Source: an uncultured Anaerolineae bacterium (GTDB lineage: Bacteria > Chloroflexota > Anaerolineae > Promineifilales > Promineifilaceae). Taken from it: a DNA stretch of 64,000 bases. Of this stretch, positions 36,748-44,632 are shown piece after piece. Within the stretch, counting starts at the first letter, position 1. Every line of letters begins with the position of its first letter. The position numbers and the translations under genes were made by a program. The notes under the pieces are model-generated. The model was not told where the DNA came from and did no database searches. It worked only from the letters and a program-made list of their open reading frames with translations. The stretch covers positions 186,001 through 250,000 of the forward strand of contig CAJQMR010000003.1 of NCBI GenBank assembly GCA_905479495.1, in the 5' to 3' direction.

Positions 36748-39153
36748 ATGCAGTTGGTTACAAAAAAGCATTCCAGGTTTAAACAACCAATTGCCTTTAT
36801 TTTGCTGGCGTTTGTCATTTTTTCTTTTGCGTCCAGCGTGATTAATCCGCTGTTTGAATCAACCGACGAACTGCGCCATTATCGTTTTGTGCAGCACATC
36901 ATCCAGCTAAAAAGCTTGCCGGTGCAAGGCGAAGTGGGGTGCAGCGCTCAGGGGCATCACCCGCCGCTCTTTTATACGTTAGGGGCTGTAGCCACGTTTT
37001 GGATCGATACAGGCCAACCAGTTTGCTCCCAGCTGGAAGAAAATCCTTTCTGGCAATATCGCTATTGGGAAGTGGGGAACGACAACAAGAACCTCTATTT
37101 ACACACGGCCGCAGAAGCATTTCCCTGGAGTGGTGAAGCGCTGGCAGCACATATTGTCCGCGGCTTGAATGTGCTCATCGGGGCAGGTGTTGTTTACCTG
37201 ACCTGGCTGTTAGGCAAAACAATTTGGCCGAAACGGCCGTCTCTCGCCCTGGGTGCGGCTGCCTTTGTCGCCTTCAACCCAATGTTTGTCTACATGGCCG
37301 GGTCCATTAACAATGATGTGATTGCAGCGCTGAGCGGAACGGCCGTTTTGCTGGCCAGTGTCCAATTAGTGCAATCGGACACAGGGCTGTCTCGACGTTG
37401 GGGTATTGGGCTGGGGGTACTGTTTGGCCTCGCTTTGATGAGCAAGTTTAATCTGGCAGCGGTGGCACTTTTGATTGAAACGGCCGTTACCTGGGTGGCC
37501 TGGCGTAAAAAACAGTGGCGGCTGTGGTGGGAAGTCAATCTGCTTATTGCAGCCTTTACATTGCTGCTGGCGGGCTGGTGGTTTGTACGCAATCAGCTTT
37601 TGTACGGCGAGCCAACCGGCTTCCAGCGGCTCACCGAGCTGTGGGGCGTGCGCAATCCAGCCGAAAGCTGGGGCGTGGCCATCTTTGAACTACCTTACAC
37701 CTGGACCAGCCTGTGGGGCCGTTTTGGCTACGGCCAGGTGCCGCTGCCCGATGGCATTTATATCGGCTTGCGCTGGCTGGTGGGGATTGGCTTGTTGGGG
37801 CTGGTGCTGCGAGTGTGGCCTTTACGTTCGCGAGTCTCACCCTCACCCCAGCCCTCTCCCTCAAGGGAGAGGGAGCAGCCTCTCCTCCCCCTGGTAGGGG
37901 GAGGGTTAGGGTGGGGGTCTTTCCCGCTGGCTTTGTTAGCACTTGATGTAATCCTTTTTTTCGCCGTGGTGTTCAACTACCTGTTGGTCAGTCCGGCTGG
38001 AGCGATGGGACGCTTCTTTTTCCCGGCGCTGCCTGCCCTGGCGCTGCTCACTTTCTACGGTCTCGCCGCCTGGCTCGATCTCATCTGGCCACCCCAATCA
38101 ATCTCCAGTCGCCAATCCTTCGGCTCTGCTCAGGACAAGTCTCCAGTCTCATTTTTGGCGATTCTCATAAATCTCGGCATGGCTACCCTCACCATCATCG
38201 CCATTTTTGGCTATCTGGCAGATGCCTTTGCTCGGCCAGAACCATTTGCGGCAGATACGGCCGTACCCAACCCCACTAACGCCCAGTTCGACAACTTCGC
38301 CATTTTGCGCGGCTATGAACTGGACAGCACAACCCTACAACCCGGCGGCTACCTCACGCTCAATCTGTATTGGGAAGTGATTAACCAGCCACCCGGCAAC
38401 TTCTTGCTCTTTGTGCATCTGATTGACCAGGAAACCGACACGCTGATTGCCCAGCGAGACACCCATCCCGGTTTGGGCAGCTTCCCCAGCAGCCAGTGGC
38501 AGCCAGGCGACCGCTTTGTTGACACTATTCGCCTGCACGCCAGCGAGACGATGTACACACCGGCCACGGCCGATCTACAAATTGGGCTGTATGCACCGGG
38601 GGAAAACAGCTACCGGCTGGGCATCGCTGCGGCTGACGGCACCTTTTTGGGCGACTCGCTGCCCTTGAGTGAGATTGCTGTGGCTAAAGTGGACGATTGG
38701 CGCGCTGATGGACAAGCGTTCCCCAATTTGTTAAACCAGAACTTTTTTAACGATTTACGCCTGACCGGGTATGAATACAACCAGCGGGTGTTGGCTCCTG
38801 GCGAATCGCTGGAGGTGACCCTTTACTGGGAAGCGTTACGGGATGCCCCACCGGATTATTTGGTAGAGGTAGCCTTATGCGAACTTCCTTGTCCAGAATG
38901 GCAACCTGCGTTGGTAACGGCCGTTTCCCCTCCCCCATCCGCGCCCACCAGCAGCTGGCAATCGGGCCAAATTGTGGCCGACACCCATATTTTGCCGTTA
39001 AGTCCCGATTTGTCGCCTAATTCTTATGGTATTCACGTCACCTTAATTGACGCTGTTACAAAAGCACCACAGAATATTGTTGCCGAGGATGGACACTACA
39101 TTGATGATCGCTTATTATTATCAAGTATCCGTGTTCAGCAAATCACAGAGTAA
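36748..39153 (+). CDS. DUF2142/GT-C-like membrane glycosyltransferase with two C-terminal beta domains
   Basis: An 801-aa protein with an acidic first loop (FESTDELRHYRF), a second block QGHHPPLFYTLGA and about 11 helices, like DUF2142/ArnT-type transferases. Two copies of the beta domain close it (from GYELDSTTLQPGGYLTL, about 510-640, and GYEYNQRVLAPGESLEV, about 665-800). Two palindromic repeats are read through in frame: 37837-37919 (SPQPSPSREREQP, LVGGGLGWG) and 38099-38151 (SRQSFGSAQDKSPVS). The start is ATG 36748. The frame upstream lies in a GGAGATT repeat. Last 14 codons overlap the 5' arm of element copy B. Confidence 0.8.
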   Translation: MQLVTKKHSRFKQPIAFILLAFVIFSFASSVINPLFESTDELRHYRFVQHIIQLKSLPVQGEVGCSAQGHHPPLFYTLGAVATFWIDTGQPVCSQLEENPFWQYRYWEVGNDNKNLYLHTAAEAFPWSGEALAAHIVRGLNVLIGAGVVYLTWLLGKTIWPKRPSLALGAAAFVAFNPMFVYMAGSINNDVIAALSGTAVLLASVQLVQSDTGLSRRWGIGLGVLFGLALMSKFNLAAVALLIETAVTWVAWRKKQWRLWWEVNLLIAAFTLLLAGWWFVRNQLLYGEPTGFQRLTELWGVRNPAESWGVAIFELPYTWTSLWGRFGYGQVPLPDGIYIGLRWLVGIGLLGLVLRVWPLRSRVSPSPQPSPSREREQPLLPLVGGGLGWGSFPLALLALDVILFFAVVFNYLLVSPAGAMGRFFFPALPALALLTFYGLAAWLDLIWPPQSISSRQSFGSAQDKSPVSFLAILINLGMATLTIIAIFGYLADAFARPEPFAADTAVPNPTNAQFDNFAILRGYELDSTTLQPGGYLTLNLYWEVINQPPGNFLLFVHLIDQETDTLIAQRDTHPGLGSFPSSQWQPGDRFVDTIRLHASETMYTPATADLQIGLYAPGENSYRLGIAAADGTFLGDSLPLSEIAVAKVDDWRADGQAFPNLLNQNFFNDLRLTGYEYNQRVLAPGESLEVTLYWEALRDAPPDYLVEVALCELPCPEWQPALVTAVSPPPSAPTSSWQSGQIVADTHILPLSPDLSPNSYGIHVTLIDAVTKAPQNIVAEDGHYIDDRLLLSSIRVQQITE
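37837..37919. repeat. in-frame CCCTCACCC-type palindromic repeat
   Basis: A purine/pyrimidine-skewed repeat with two internal hairpins: CCCTCTCCCT/AGGGAGAGGG at about 37852-37873, and CTCCCCCT/AGGGGGAG at about 37885-37903. The outer arms ACCCTCACCCC and GGGTTAGGGTGGGGGT are also roughly complementary. It is in frame within the membrane protein. From memory, similar repeats are scattered in many bacterial genomes, usually between genes. Confidence 0.85.
38099..38151. repeat. in-frame TTCGGCTCTGCTCAGGACAAG repeat
   Basis: CAATCTCCAGTCGCCAATC, then CCTTCGGCTCTGCTCAGGAC, then AAGTCTCCAGTCTC, read as SFGSAQDK and SPVS. The central word is one I recall as a widespread bacterial repeat. The flanks belong to the AATCTCC family seen in the adjacent gene. 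Confidence 0.75.
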
Positions 39154-39245
39154 GTTTTGACATAGAGTGCAAGGTATCTCGTGATTTGCTCAAGTAAAAG
39201 CCAAACTTGAGCTCCTCCTAATTCAAGAATCTTTTTGGCTTTTAC
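39137..39245 (+). repeat. two-stem intergenic element, copy B (109 nt)
   Basis: First stem: AGCAAATCAC (39137-39146) plus AGAG, paired with CTC-GTGATTTGCT (39178-39190). Second stem: GTAAAAGCCAA (39194-39204) pairs exactly with TTGGCTTTTAC (39235-39245). The 5' arm encodes the last codons (QQITE) of the upstream gene, and the element ends 52 bases before the sensor kinase start. Confidence 0.85.
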
Positions 39246-39297
39246 ATCAACCAAAAGGCACCTCGATTTACAAACGAGTTTTAAAGGTTTTCTATTT

Positions 39298-42200
39298 GTG
39301 ACAGCGGAACGATATAGCCAACTTCGAGTCGGTATGGTAGGGTTTTTGTTGCTTGTGGGCGGCATTATCTACATCCTGCTGCCTTTTTCGGCACTACGCT
39401 GGGCACAAACCCCGTTTCTTGGCTTTTTTGTCGATCCCAATTTAGTCGTTAATGATTCTGGTGAGCCGGAATGGCCCACGCAGGGTGACGCGCACATGTT
39501 GAGATACCCGGATCGGATTACGGCCGTTGATGGCCAACCAGTCACCACTGCCGAAGAATATCTGACGGCCGTAACGGGCAAAGAGATGGGTGAAGCGGTT
39601 CGCCTGACCCTGGTGCAGCCGCCTCCCGGTTCCGACCCTGAGCCAAGCCATCCTGAGCCAGAACGCGTGGTTGAACTCCCCATTATCCCCTTAACAAGCT
39701 TGAGCTTGTGGAATCAATTTGGTCTATTTTATCTCACTGGGCTGGTGATGTTTGTGATAGGCGTCTGGACTTTTTCAGTGCGACCCAAGGCAGAAGCAGC
39801 GCAAGTGTTTGCTTTATTTATGACCTTTGCTGCACTGGCCGTGGGGGCACTGTTCAACATGCTAACGACCCACGAGTTTGGCCGCGTTTGGCTGTTGGCT
39901 CTATCCCTTACACCAGGATTATGTGTTTGGTTAGCGGCCGTTTTCCCTCATGAGATGAGTTTTGTAGAAAAATATCCTCGGGGCCGCTGGTTAATCTTGC
40001 TGCCTGGCCTTGCCGCTGGTGTGTGGGCCCAGCTTTGGTTATACGATCCAGCCAATGCCTGGCATTATGCCATTCCCTGGCGCACCCTCTTTTTGCTCAA
40101 TGCTGTCGCCATTCTCATCTCGATTCTGATGATGGCTTACCGGGGCTACCGTTCGCCATCACCGCTGGTACGGCAGCAGGCACGGATCATCTTGGGCGGC
40201 AGTTTATTGGCGTTTACGCCTCTGGTCTTCTTCTTCATTCCAGCTTCGCAAATGATTGATGTGGCCTGGCTGCCTTCAGCCTTTTATTTACCACCACTGG
40301 TCATTTATCCGCTGGCCATTGCCTATACCATCATTCGCTACCGCCTGCTTGATGTGGACCAAGTGATGCGCCGGACCTTATCTTACGTGCTCATGACGGG
40401 GTTGCTGCTGGTGGCCTTTGTCCTGGTGGCAGTCGGCATCACCAATACGTTTGGCACGGTTACCGACAATCCAGTGGTTCTTTCCCTGCTGGTTGTGGTA
40501 TTGGTGCTGCTGTTTAATCCATTGCGTTCCCGGCTGCAAGAAGCGATTGATCAACTCTTTTTCCGAGAGCCTGTGGCCTTAGACAAACTATTGCGCGCAT
40601 ATAACCGGGCTTTGACAACGGCCGTAAATACCGACCAGGTTGCCAATAATCTATTGAAATACGTGTCTTCTGGTGTCCCAGACACCACCCCCCATCTGTT
40701 TCTGCCTGATGCCCAGATGAACTATTACAGCAGCTACAACAATCATGTGGCCGGGCAGCTAAATGTGGAGTCACCATTGGTAACCTACATGAGCCAAACC
40801 AATGGCCCTATTGACCTGACCGAGACACGGGCCTGGCCTGAGCCATTAACTGAGCAAACGGATGCGGTGCAAGCGTTGGATGCGGCCATTTTGGTGCCGA
40901 TCAACAATGGACGCGAATTGCTAGGCTGGCTTTCCCTTTCTCCCAAAACAAACCGTCAGCATTTTCGCCCAGCAGAAATCAACTACATTAGTTCGCTGGT
41001 AGACCAATCGCTCATTGGGCTGGAACGGGCCAACGTCATTCGCCGCTTAGAAACGCGCGTCTCGGAACTAGACATGCTTAGCCAGTTCTCCCAGGCACTG
41101 AACTTCACCATTGATTTTGATGCTTTGCTGGAACTGGTTTTCACCAACTTCCAGCGGCTGTTGGGCATCGATGACTTTTTCATCTCGCTGCGCGACAAGG
41201 CCACGAAGCAAATTTACACCGTTTTCTACCTGGAACAGGGGGAACGGTATGAAGATAAAGAAGGACCGGAGCAGGTTGTAACAGACCCCAACATTCATCA
41301 GGTAGTGAATATGGGGCAGATGGTGGTGAAAGAAGACGAACACGGCCGTTCCTGGATTGCCGCCCCCCTGAATGCCGGGGCCGACACGATTGGCGCTATT
41401 CACACTTTTTATCGCGACCCCAGCCACAAAATCCGTGCCCGGCAGCAGCAGCTGTTCACCGTTTTTGCCGACCGCACTGCCACGGCACTGGAACGTATTG
41501 AGACCAACGCACGGCTGCAAGAGCGCGCCGAACAGCTAGAAATTATGAACCAGGTCACCTTCTCCCTGGCCTCTACCAAAGAGCTAGACCCGTTGCTGGC
41601 GCTAATTCTAGACAAAGCGATTGAACTGTTGGATACCGAAGCGGGCACCTTCATGATTACCAGGAAGGAAGATGGCGAGCTGGAGTTCCGCGTGGCCCGT
41701 GGGCCTTCTAGTGATGGGCTGGTGGGACGACGTTTGCCATTGGGAGCTGGTTTGGCGGGAACGGCCGCACAAACAGGCCGGGCCATTATCTCTAACCGGG
41801 TGCAAGAAGATGAACGTTGGTTTTCAGCTGTGGATGCCGGTTCCGACTTTAACTCCCAATCGATCCTCACCGTGCCGCTGGTACGGCAAAATACCGTTCT
41901 GGGCGTGCTCCAGGTGATCAACAAGCAGAATGGCGCATCATTTAACATGGAAGACCAAAGCTTACTGACCGCGTTTGCCGGTCAGGCTGTGGTGGCCATG
42001 GAAAACGCCCGCTTGCTGGCGCAAACCGATGATGCTTTGCAAAAAAGTGTGGATGAGCTTTCCTTATTGCAGCAGCTAGACCGTGATCTAAACACTACGC
42101 TTGATTTGGACCACGTACTAAACCTGACGCTCAACCGCATGTTGAGCATTTATCAGGGCGTGGCGGGGGCCATTGCGCTGGTAAATGAAGAAGGTGAAAT

Positions 42201-43257
42201 TTTCCGGGCCGTAACACAAGGCTATGACGAAACGTTTGATGAAACCAAGCTGTCATCACAAAAAGGGTTGATTGGCCAGGTTATTCAGTCGGGCCAGCCT
42301 CACAATGCAGAAAATGTGCATGAGGAACCAAATTACGTAACGGCCAACTTCAATACACACGCGCAAATGACGCTGCCTTTCATCAACAAACAACAGCTCA
42401 TCGGTGTTATTTCCATTGAAAGTGATGTGATTGGTAAATATTCGGAGGAGGATTTGCAAACGGCCGTACGCATCACCAACCACGCCGCAGCAGCCATCGC
42501 CAACGCCATCCTCTATGACAAAGTTAATGAAGCAAACCAGGCCAAATCTGAATTTGTCTCCATGGTTTCCCACGAGCTAAAAACCCCCATGACCTCGCTG
42601 CGCGGCTATACCGATTTGATGCTATCTGGCATGACAGGTGAACTCACCGAGCAGCAGCACAACTTCCTGGAAATCATGGCAGCCAACATCCGGCGCATGA
42701 GCCAGCAAATCCAGGATCTAACCGACATCTCCCGCATCGAAACGGGTCAGCTGCACATCGAACTGGCCCCCACCTCGTTTGTCAATGTAGTAAACGAAAC
42801 CATGCAAACTGTCAAAGGTTTGTGCGATGAAAAAGAAATTCGCGTCCACCTGGAACTGCCAGAAGAACTCCCGCTGGTTATGGCCGACCGGGGGCGGATG
42901 GTGCAGGTGCTCACCAATCTACTAAGCAATGCCTGCAAATATTCCCCGTCAGATACCGATGTCACCCTTAAATTCATGACGCGCATGGTGGCCCAGGAAG
43001 AGTCAGACGAAATGCTGCCCATGGTCTATTGCTGCGTAAAAGACAGTGGCTACGGCATTTCGCCGGAAGACTTGGAACAATTATTCACCAAGTTTTTCCG
43101 CTCCAATGATCCCAATATTCGCCAGGCGAAGGGTACCGGCTTGGGGTTGTCCATTACAAAAGGTATCATCGAGCTGCATGGTGGCGAAATTTGGGTGGAA
43201 AGTCAGTTAGGTGAGGGCACTTCCTTCCAATTCACCATTCCCCAAGCAGAATCGTAA
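39298..43257 (+). CDS. multi-GAF hybrid-size sensor histidine kinase
   Basis: A 1319-aa kinase. It has a first helix (about residues 16-34), a PDZ-like segment with DRITAVDGQPVTTAEEYL (about 65-120), seven or so helices to about 405, then a linker and three GAF-like domains (about 430-570, 590-730, 745-900, with a possible fourth to 1070). The kinase core has SMVSHELKTPM (His1092), NLLSNACKYSP, KDSGYGISPED and GTGLGLSITKG. No receiver domain and no adjacent response regulator, so its partner is elsewhere. The start GTG 39298 is preceded by AAAGG. An ATG at 39334 is an alternative. Signal detected unknown. Confidence 0.9.
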   Translation: MTAERYSQLRVGMVGFLLLVGGIIYILLPFSALRWAQTPFLGFFVDPNLVVNDSGEPEWPTQGDAHMLRYPDRITAVDGQPVTTAEEYLTAVTGKEMGEAVRLTLVQPPPGSDPEPSHPEPERVVELPIIPLTSLSLWNQFGLFYLTGLVMFVIGVWTFSVRPKAEAAQVFALFMTFAALAVGALFNMLTTHEFGRVWLLALSLTPGLCVWLAAVFPHEMSFVEKYPRGRWLILLPGLAAGVWAQLWLYDPANAWHYAIPWRTLFLLNAVAILISILMMAYRGYRSPSPLVRQQARIILGGSLLAFTPLVFFFIPASQMIDVAWLPSAFYLPPLVIYPLAIAYTIIRYRLLDVDQVMRRTLSYVLMTGLLLVAFVLVAVGITNTFGTVTDNPVVLSLLVVVLVLLFNPLRSRLQEAIDQLFFREPVALDKLLRAYNRALTTAVNTDQVANNLLKYVSSGVPDTTPHLFLPDAQMNYYSSYNNHVAGQLNVESPLVTYMSQTNGPIDLTETRAWPEPLTEQTDAVQALDAAILVPINNGRELLGWLSLSPKTNRQHFRPAEINYISSLVDQSLIGLERANVIRRLETRVSELDMLSQFSQALNFTIDFDALLELVFTNFQRLLGIDDFFISLRDKATKQIYTVFYLEQGERYEDKEGPEQVVTDPNIHQVVNMGQMVVKEDEHGRSWIAAPLNAGADTIGAIHTFYRDPSHKIRARQQQLFTVFADRTATALERIETNARLQERAEQLEIMNQVTFSLASTKELDPLLALILDKAIELLDTEAGTFMITRKEDGELEFRVARGPSSDGLVGRRLPLGAGLAGTAAQTGRAIISNRVQEDERWFSAVDAGSDFNSQSILTVPLVRQNTVLGVLQVINKQNGASFNMEDQSLLTAFAGQAVVAMENARLLAQTDDALQKSVDELSLLQQLDRDLNTTLDLDHVLNLTLNRMLSIYQGVAGAIALVNEEGEIFRAVTQGYDETFDETKLSSQKGLIGQVIQSGQPHNAENVHEEPNYVTANFNTHAQMTLPFINKQQLIGVISIESDVIGKYSEEDLQTAVRITNHAAAAIANAILYDKVNEANQAKSEFVSMVSHELKTPMTSLRGYTDLMLSGMTGELTEQQHNFLEIMAANIRRMSQQIQDLTDISRIETGQLHIELAPTSFVNVVNETMQTVKGLCDEKEIRVHLELPEELPLVMADRGRMVQVLTNLLSNACKYSPSDTDVTLKFMTRMVAQEESDEMLPMVYCCVKDSGYGISPEDLEQLFTKFFRSNDPNIRQAKGTGLGLSITKGIIELHGGEIWVESQLGEGTSFQFTIPQAES

Positions 43258-43307
43258 ACATAACAAAACGGCAGCTTAAAAATAGGTAAATCGTCATCTT
43301 CGTTCCA

Positions 43308-43335
43308 TTGACATCAACTGTTTGTGCGTTATACT
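43308..43335 (+). promoter_or_regulatory. sigma-70-type promoter
   Basis: TTGACA (43308-43313) and TATACT (43330-43335) with a 16-base spacer. Transcription would begin near 43342, almost at an ATG that opens a 15-codon frame, and would meet a terminator at 43397-43421. Confidence 0.75.
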
Positions 43336-43341
43336 TGGAAC

Positions 43342-43389
43342 ATGGATGATAAAATCATAAAATCATCAATTGAGTCACCAAAAAGTTAA
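43342..43389 (+). CDS. 15-codon leader-like ORF
   Basis: ATG 43342 to TAA 43389 encodes MDDKIIKSSIESPKS. It lies directly downstream of a good promoter and before an intrinsic terminator, the layout of a leader peptide/attenuator or a short terminated RNA. It would be essentially leaderless. No run of one regulatory amino acid is seen apart from Ser and Lys, so amino-acid attenuation is not obvious. Confidence 0.35.
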   Translation: MDDKIIKSSIESPKS

Positions 43390-43396
43390 CCGGCAG

Positions 43397-43421
43397 CGCA
43401 CGCATTTTGCGTGCGTTTTTT
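43397..43421 (+). terminator. rho-independent terminator or attenuator
   Basis: CGCACGCA (43397-43404) pairs with TGCGTGCG (43408-43415) around a TTT loop, followed by six Ts. It lies about 55 bases downstream of the predicted start of the 43308 promoter's transcript and before the SWIM gene. Confidence 0.9.
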
Positions 43422-43479
43422 GTTTCTATTAACCTGAAGTCCCTTACTTAACCTTATGCAGAGAGGAGTGTAAAAAATT

Positions 43480-43725
43480 ATGGACTATGGAATGATTGGA
43501 AAGATTGAGAAATCAAAGTTCTACGCACAAGAGCCCGAACGGTTCAGTTTTGATTCTTTTAATGTCCGTCTTGAAGGGGATAGCGGCGGCGTTCATAACA
43601 TTAACTATGAATCTGGTCAGTGGAATTGTGATTGTAGCTTCTTCCACACCCGTGGATACTGCAGCCACACGATGGCCATAGAACGTGTTTTAGGCGAAAT
43701 GCTTGGGACTCCCACTGTCGCTTAA
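43480..43725 (+). CDS. SWIM zinc-finger mini-protein
   Basis: An 81-aa protein whose C-terminal half has the zinc ligand pattern CDC-x8-CSH (NCDCSFFHTRGYCSH), the CxCxnCxH signature of SWIM fingers. The finger usually sits in larger SWI2/SNF2 or transposase-like proteins and binds DNA or protein. Here it is nearly the whole protein. AGAGGAG precedes the ATG by about 10 bases. It follows the promoter-terminator unit and a TTACTTAACCTTATGC box, so its expression may be conditional. Confidence 0.75.
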   Translation: MDYGMIGKIEKSKFYAQEPERFSFDSFNVRLEGDSGGVHNINYESGQWNCDCSFFHTRGYCSHTMAIERVLGEMLGTPTVA

Positions 43726-43755
43726 ACAATCGTTTCATTAACTAACTATTGAATC

Positions 43756-43785
43756 AAAGCCCGACCAGCAGGTCGGGCTTTTTTT
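43756..43785 (+). terminator. rho-independent terminator after SWIM gene
   Basis: AAAGCCCGACC (43756-43766) pairs with GGTCGGGCTTT (43771-43781), followed by a run of Ts. Confidence 0.92.
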
Positions 43786-43813
43786 GTTATAATCGCAGGT
43801 GATAGATACCATT

Positions 43814-43867
43814 ACCTCCCGCAGGTTTAAGCAAAGCAAGTGCTCATAAACGGAACCTGCGGGAGGT
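43814..43867. repeat. 14-bp inverted repeat, CCTGCGGGAGG family
   Basis: ACCTCCCGCAGGTT (43814-43827) and its exact complement (43854-43867), upstream of the CPBP gene. The core CCTGCGGGAGG recurs at 47147-47160 before the GT9 gene. Confidence 0.8.
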
Positions 43868-43889
43868 TTGCTTATGCAGGAGCGTGGCT

Positions 43890-44507
43890 GTGACAATTGG
43901 TGGTGTGCAGTTTGACTTAAAAATAACTTTCTTGATCATTTTGGCAACGGTGGTACCCATGCTAGATTACTATGGGCACAAGTTCACCAGCACCAAAGCC
44001 TATGATCGCATGATCTGGTATTTTGTCATTCCAATGCTGGTGATTTTGCTTCTTCTACGGGATTCTCCTGCCGAGTATGGGTTTCGTTTGGGCAAGTGGC
44101 AAACAGGGTTGGCCTGGGTGGTTGGAGCCTGCACCGGGATGGCCATTATTTTGTGGTTTGTGGCCCGGCAACCGGGCATGCAGCAATATTATGAGGCGCG
44201 GGCACCGCAGGAAATTTGGCGCATCATTTATTTGAATGGCGTAGATTTGTTTGGCTGGGAATTTATGTGGCGCGGGTTGATGCTGTTTGCCTTGGCCCGG
44301 GCGTTTGGGCCTGGGGCCGCTATCTTTTTGCAGGCGGTACCCTTTGCTTTTATGCATTTGGGCAAGCCAGAGGTAGAAACCTTGAGTACGATTTTTGGCG
44401 GAGCAGGGTTTGGCTTTATTGCCTGGCAATCAGAATCATTTTTATATCCCTGGCTGATTCATTGGTTTATTGCCACGTTTACAATGGTGATTGCCTCGCG
44501 AGTATAG
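43890..44507 (+). CDS. CPBP-family intramembrane metalloprotease
   Basis: A 205-aa membrane protein with seven or so helices. The family motifs are present in weaker form: WEFMWRGLM (Glu-x3-Arg of motif 1) and FAFMHLGKPE (His of motif 2). Bacterial CPBP proteins are Abi/CAAX-type proteases or membrane-associated factors. The substrate is unknown. GTG 43890 is preferred because AGGAG lies 7 bases upstream. GTG 43884 is too close. Its stop abuts element copy C. Confidence 0.82.
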   Translation: MTIGGVQFDLKITFLIILATVVPMLDYYGHKFTSTKAYDRMIWYFVIPMLVILLLLRDSPAEYGFRLGKWQTGLAWVVGACTGMAIILWFVARQPGMQQYYEARAPQEIWRIIYLNGVDLFGWEFMWRGLMLFALARAFGPGAAIFLQAVPFAFMHLGKPEVETLSTIFGGAGFGFIAWQSESFLYPWLIHWFIATFTMVIASRV

Positions 44508-44616
44508 AGCAAATCACAGAAAGAATTTCGAATTGGGAAGCACGGTTTCTTGTGATTTGCTTAAGTAAAAGCCAAGGTTGAGATTGATTTAATTCAAAAA
44601 TCATTTTGGCTTTTAC
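44508..44616 (+). repeat. two-stem intergenic element, copy C (109 nt)
   Basis: First stem: AGCAAATCAC (44508-44517) with GTGATTTGCT (44552-44561). Second stem: GTAAAAGCCAA (44565-44575) pairs exactly with TTGGCTTTTAC (44606-44616). It begins at the base after the CPBP stop and ends 16 bases before the methyltransferase start. Confidence 0.85.
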
Positions 44617-44632
44617 AGAAAAAGTTGGCTTT

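Noticed and set aside
39235..39297. TTG start for the giant sensor kinase
   Set aside because: The TTG lies in the 3' arm of the two-stem repeat, as does the same TTG before the methyltransferase gene. A GTG with AAAGG downstream fits better.
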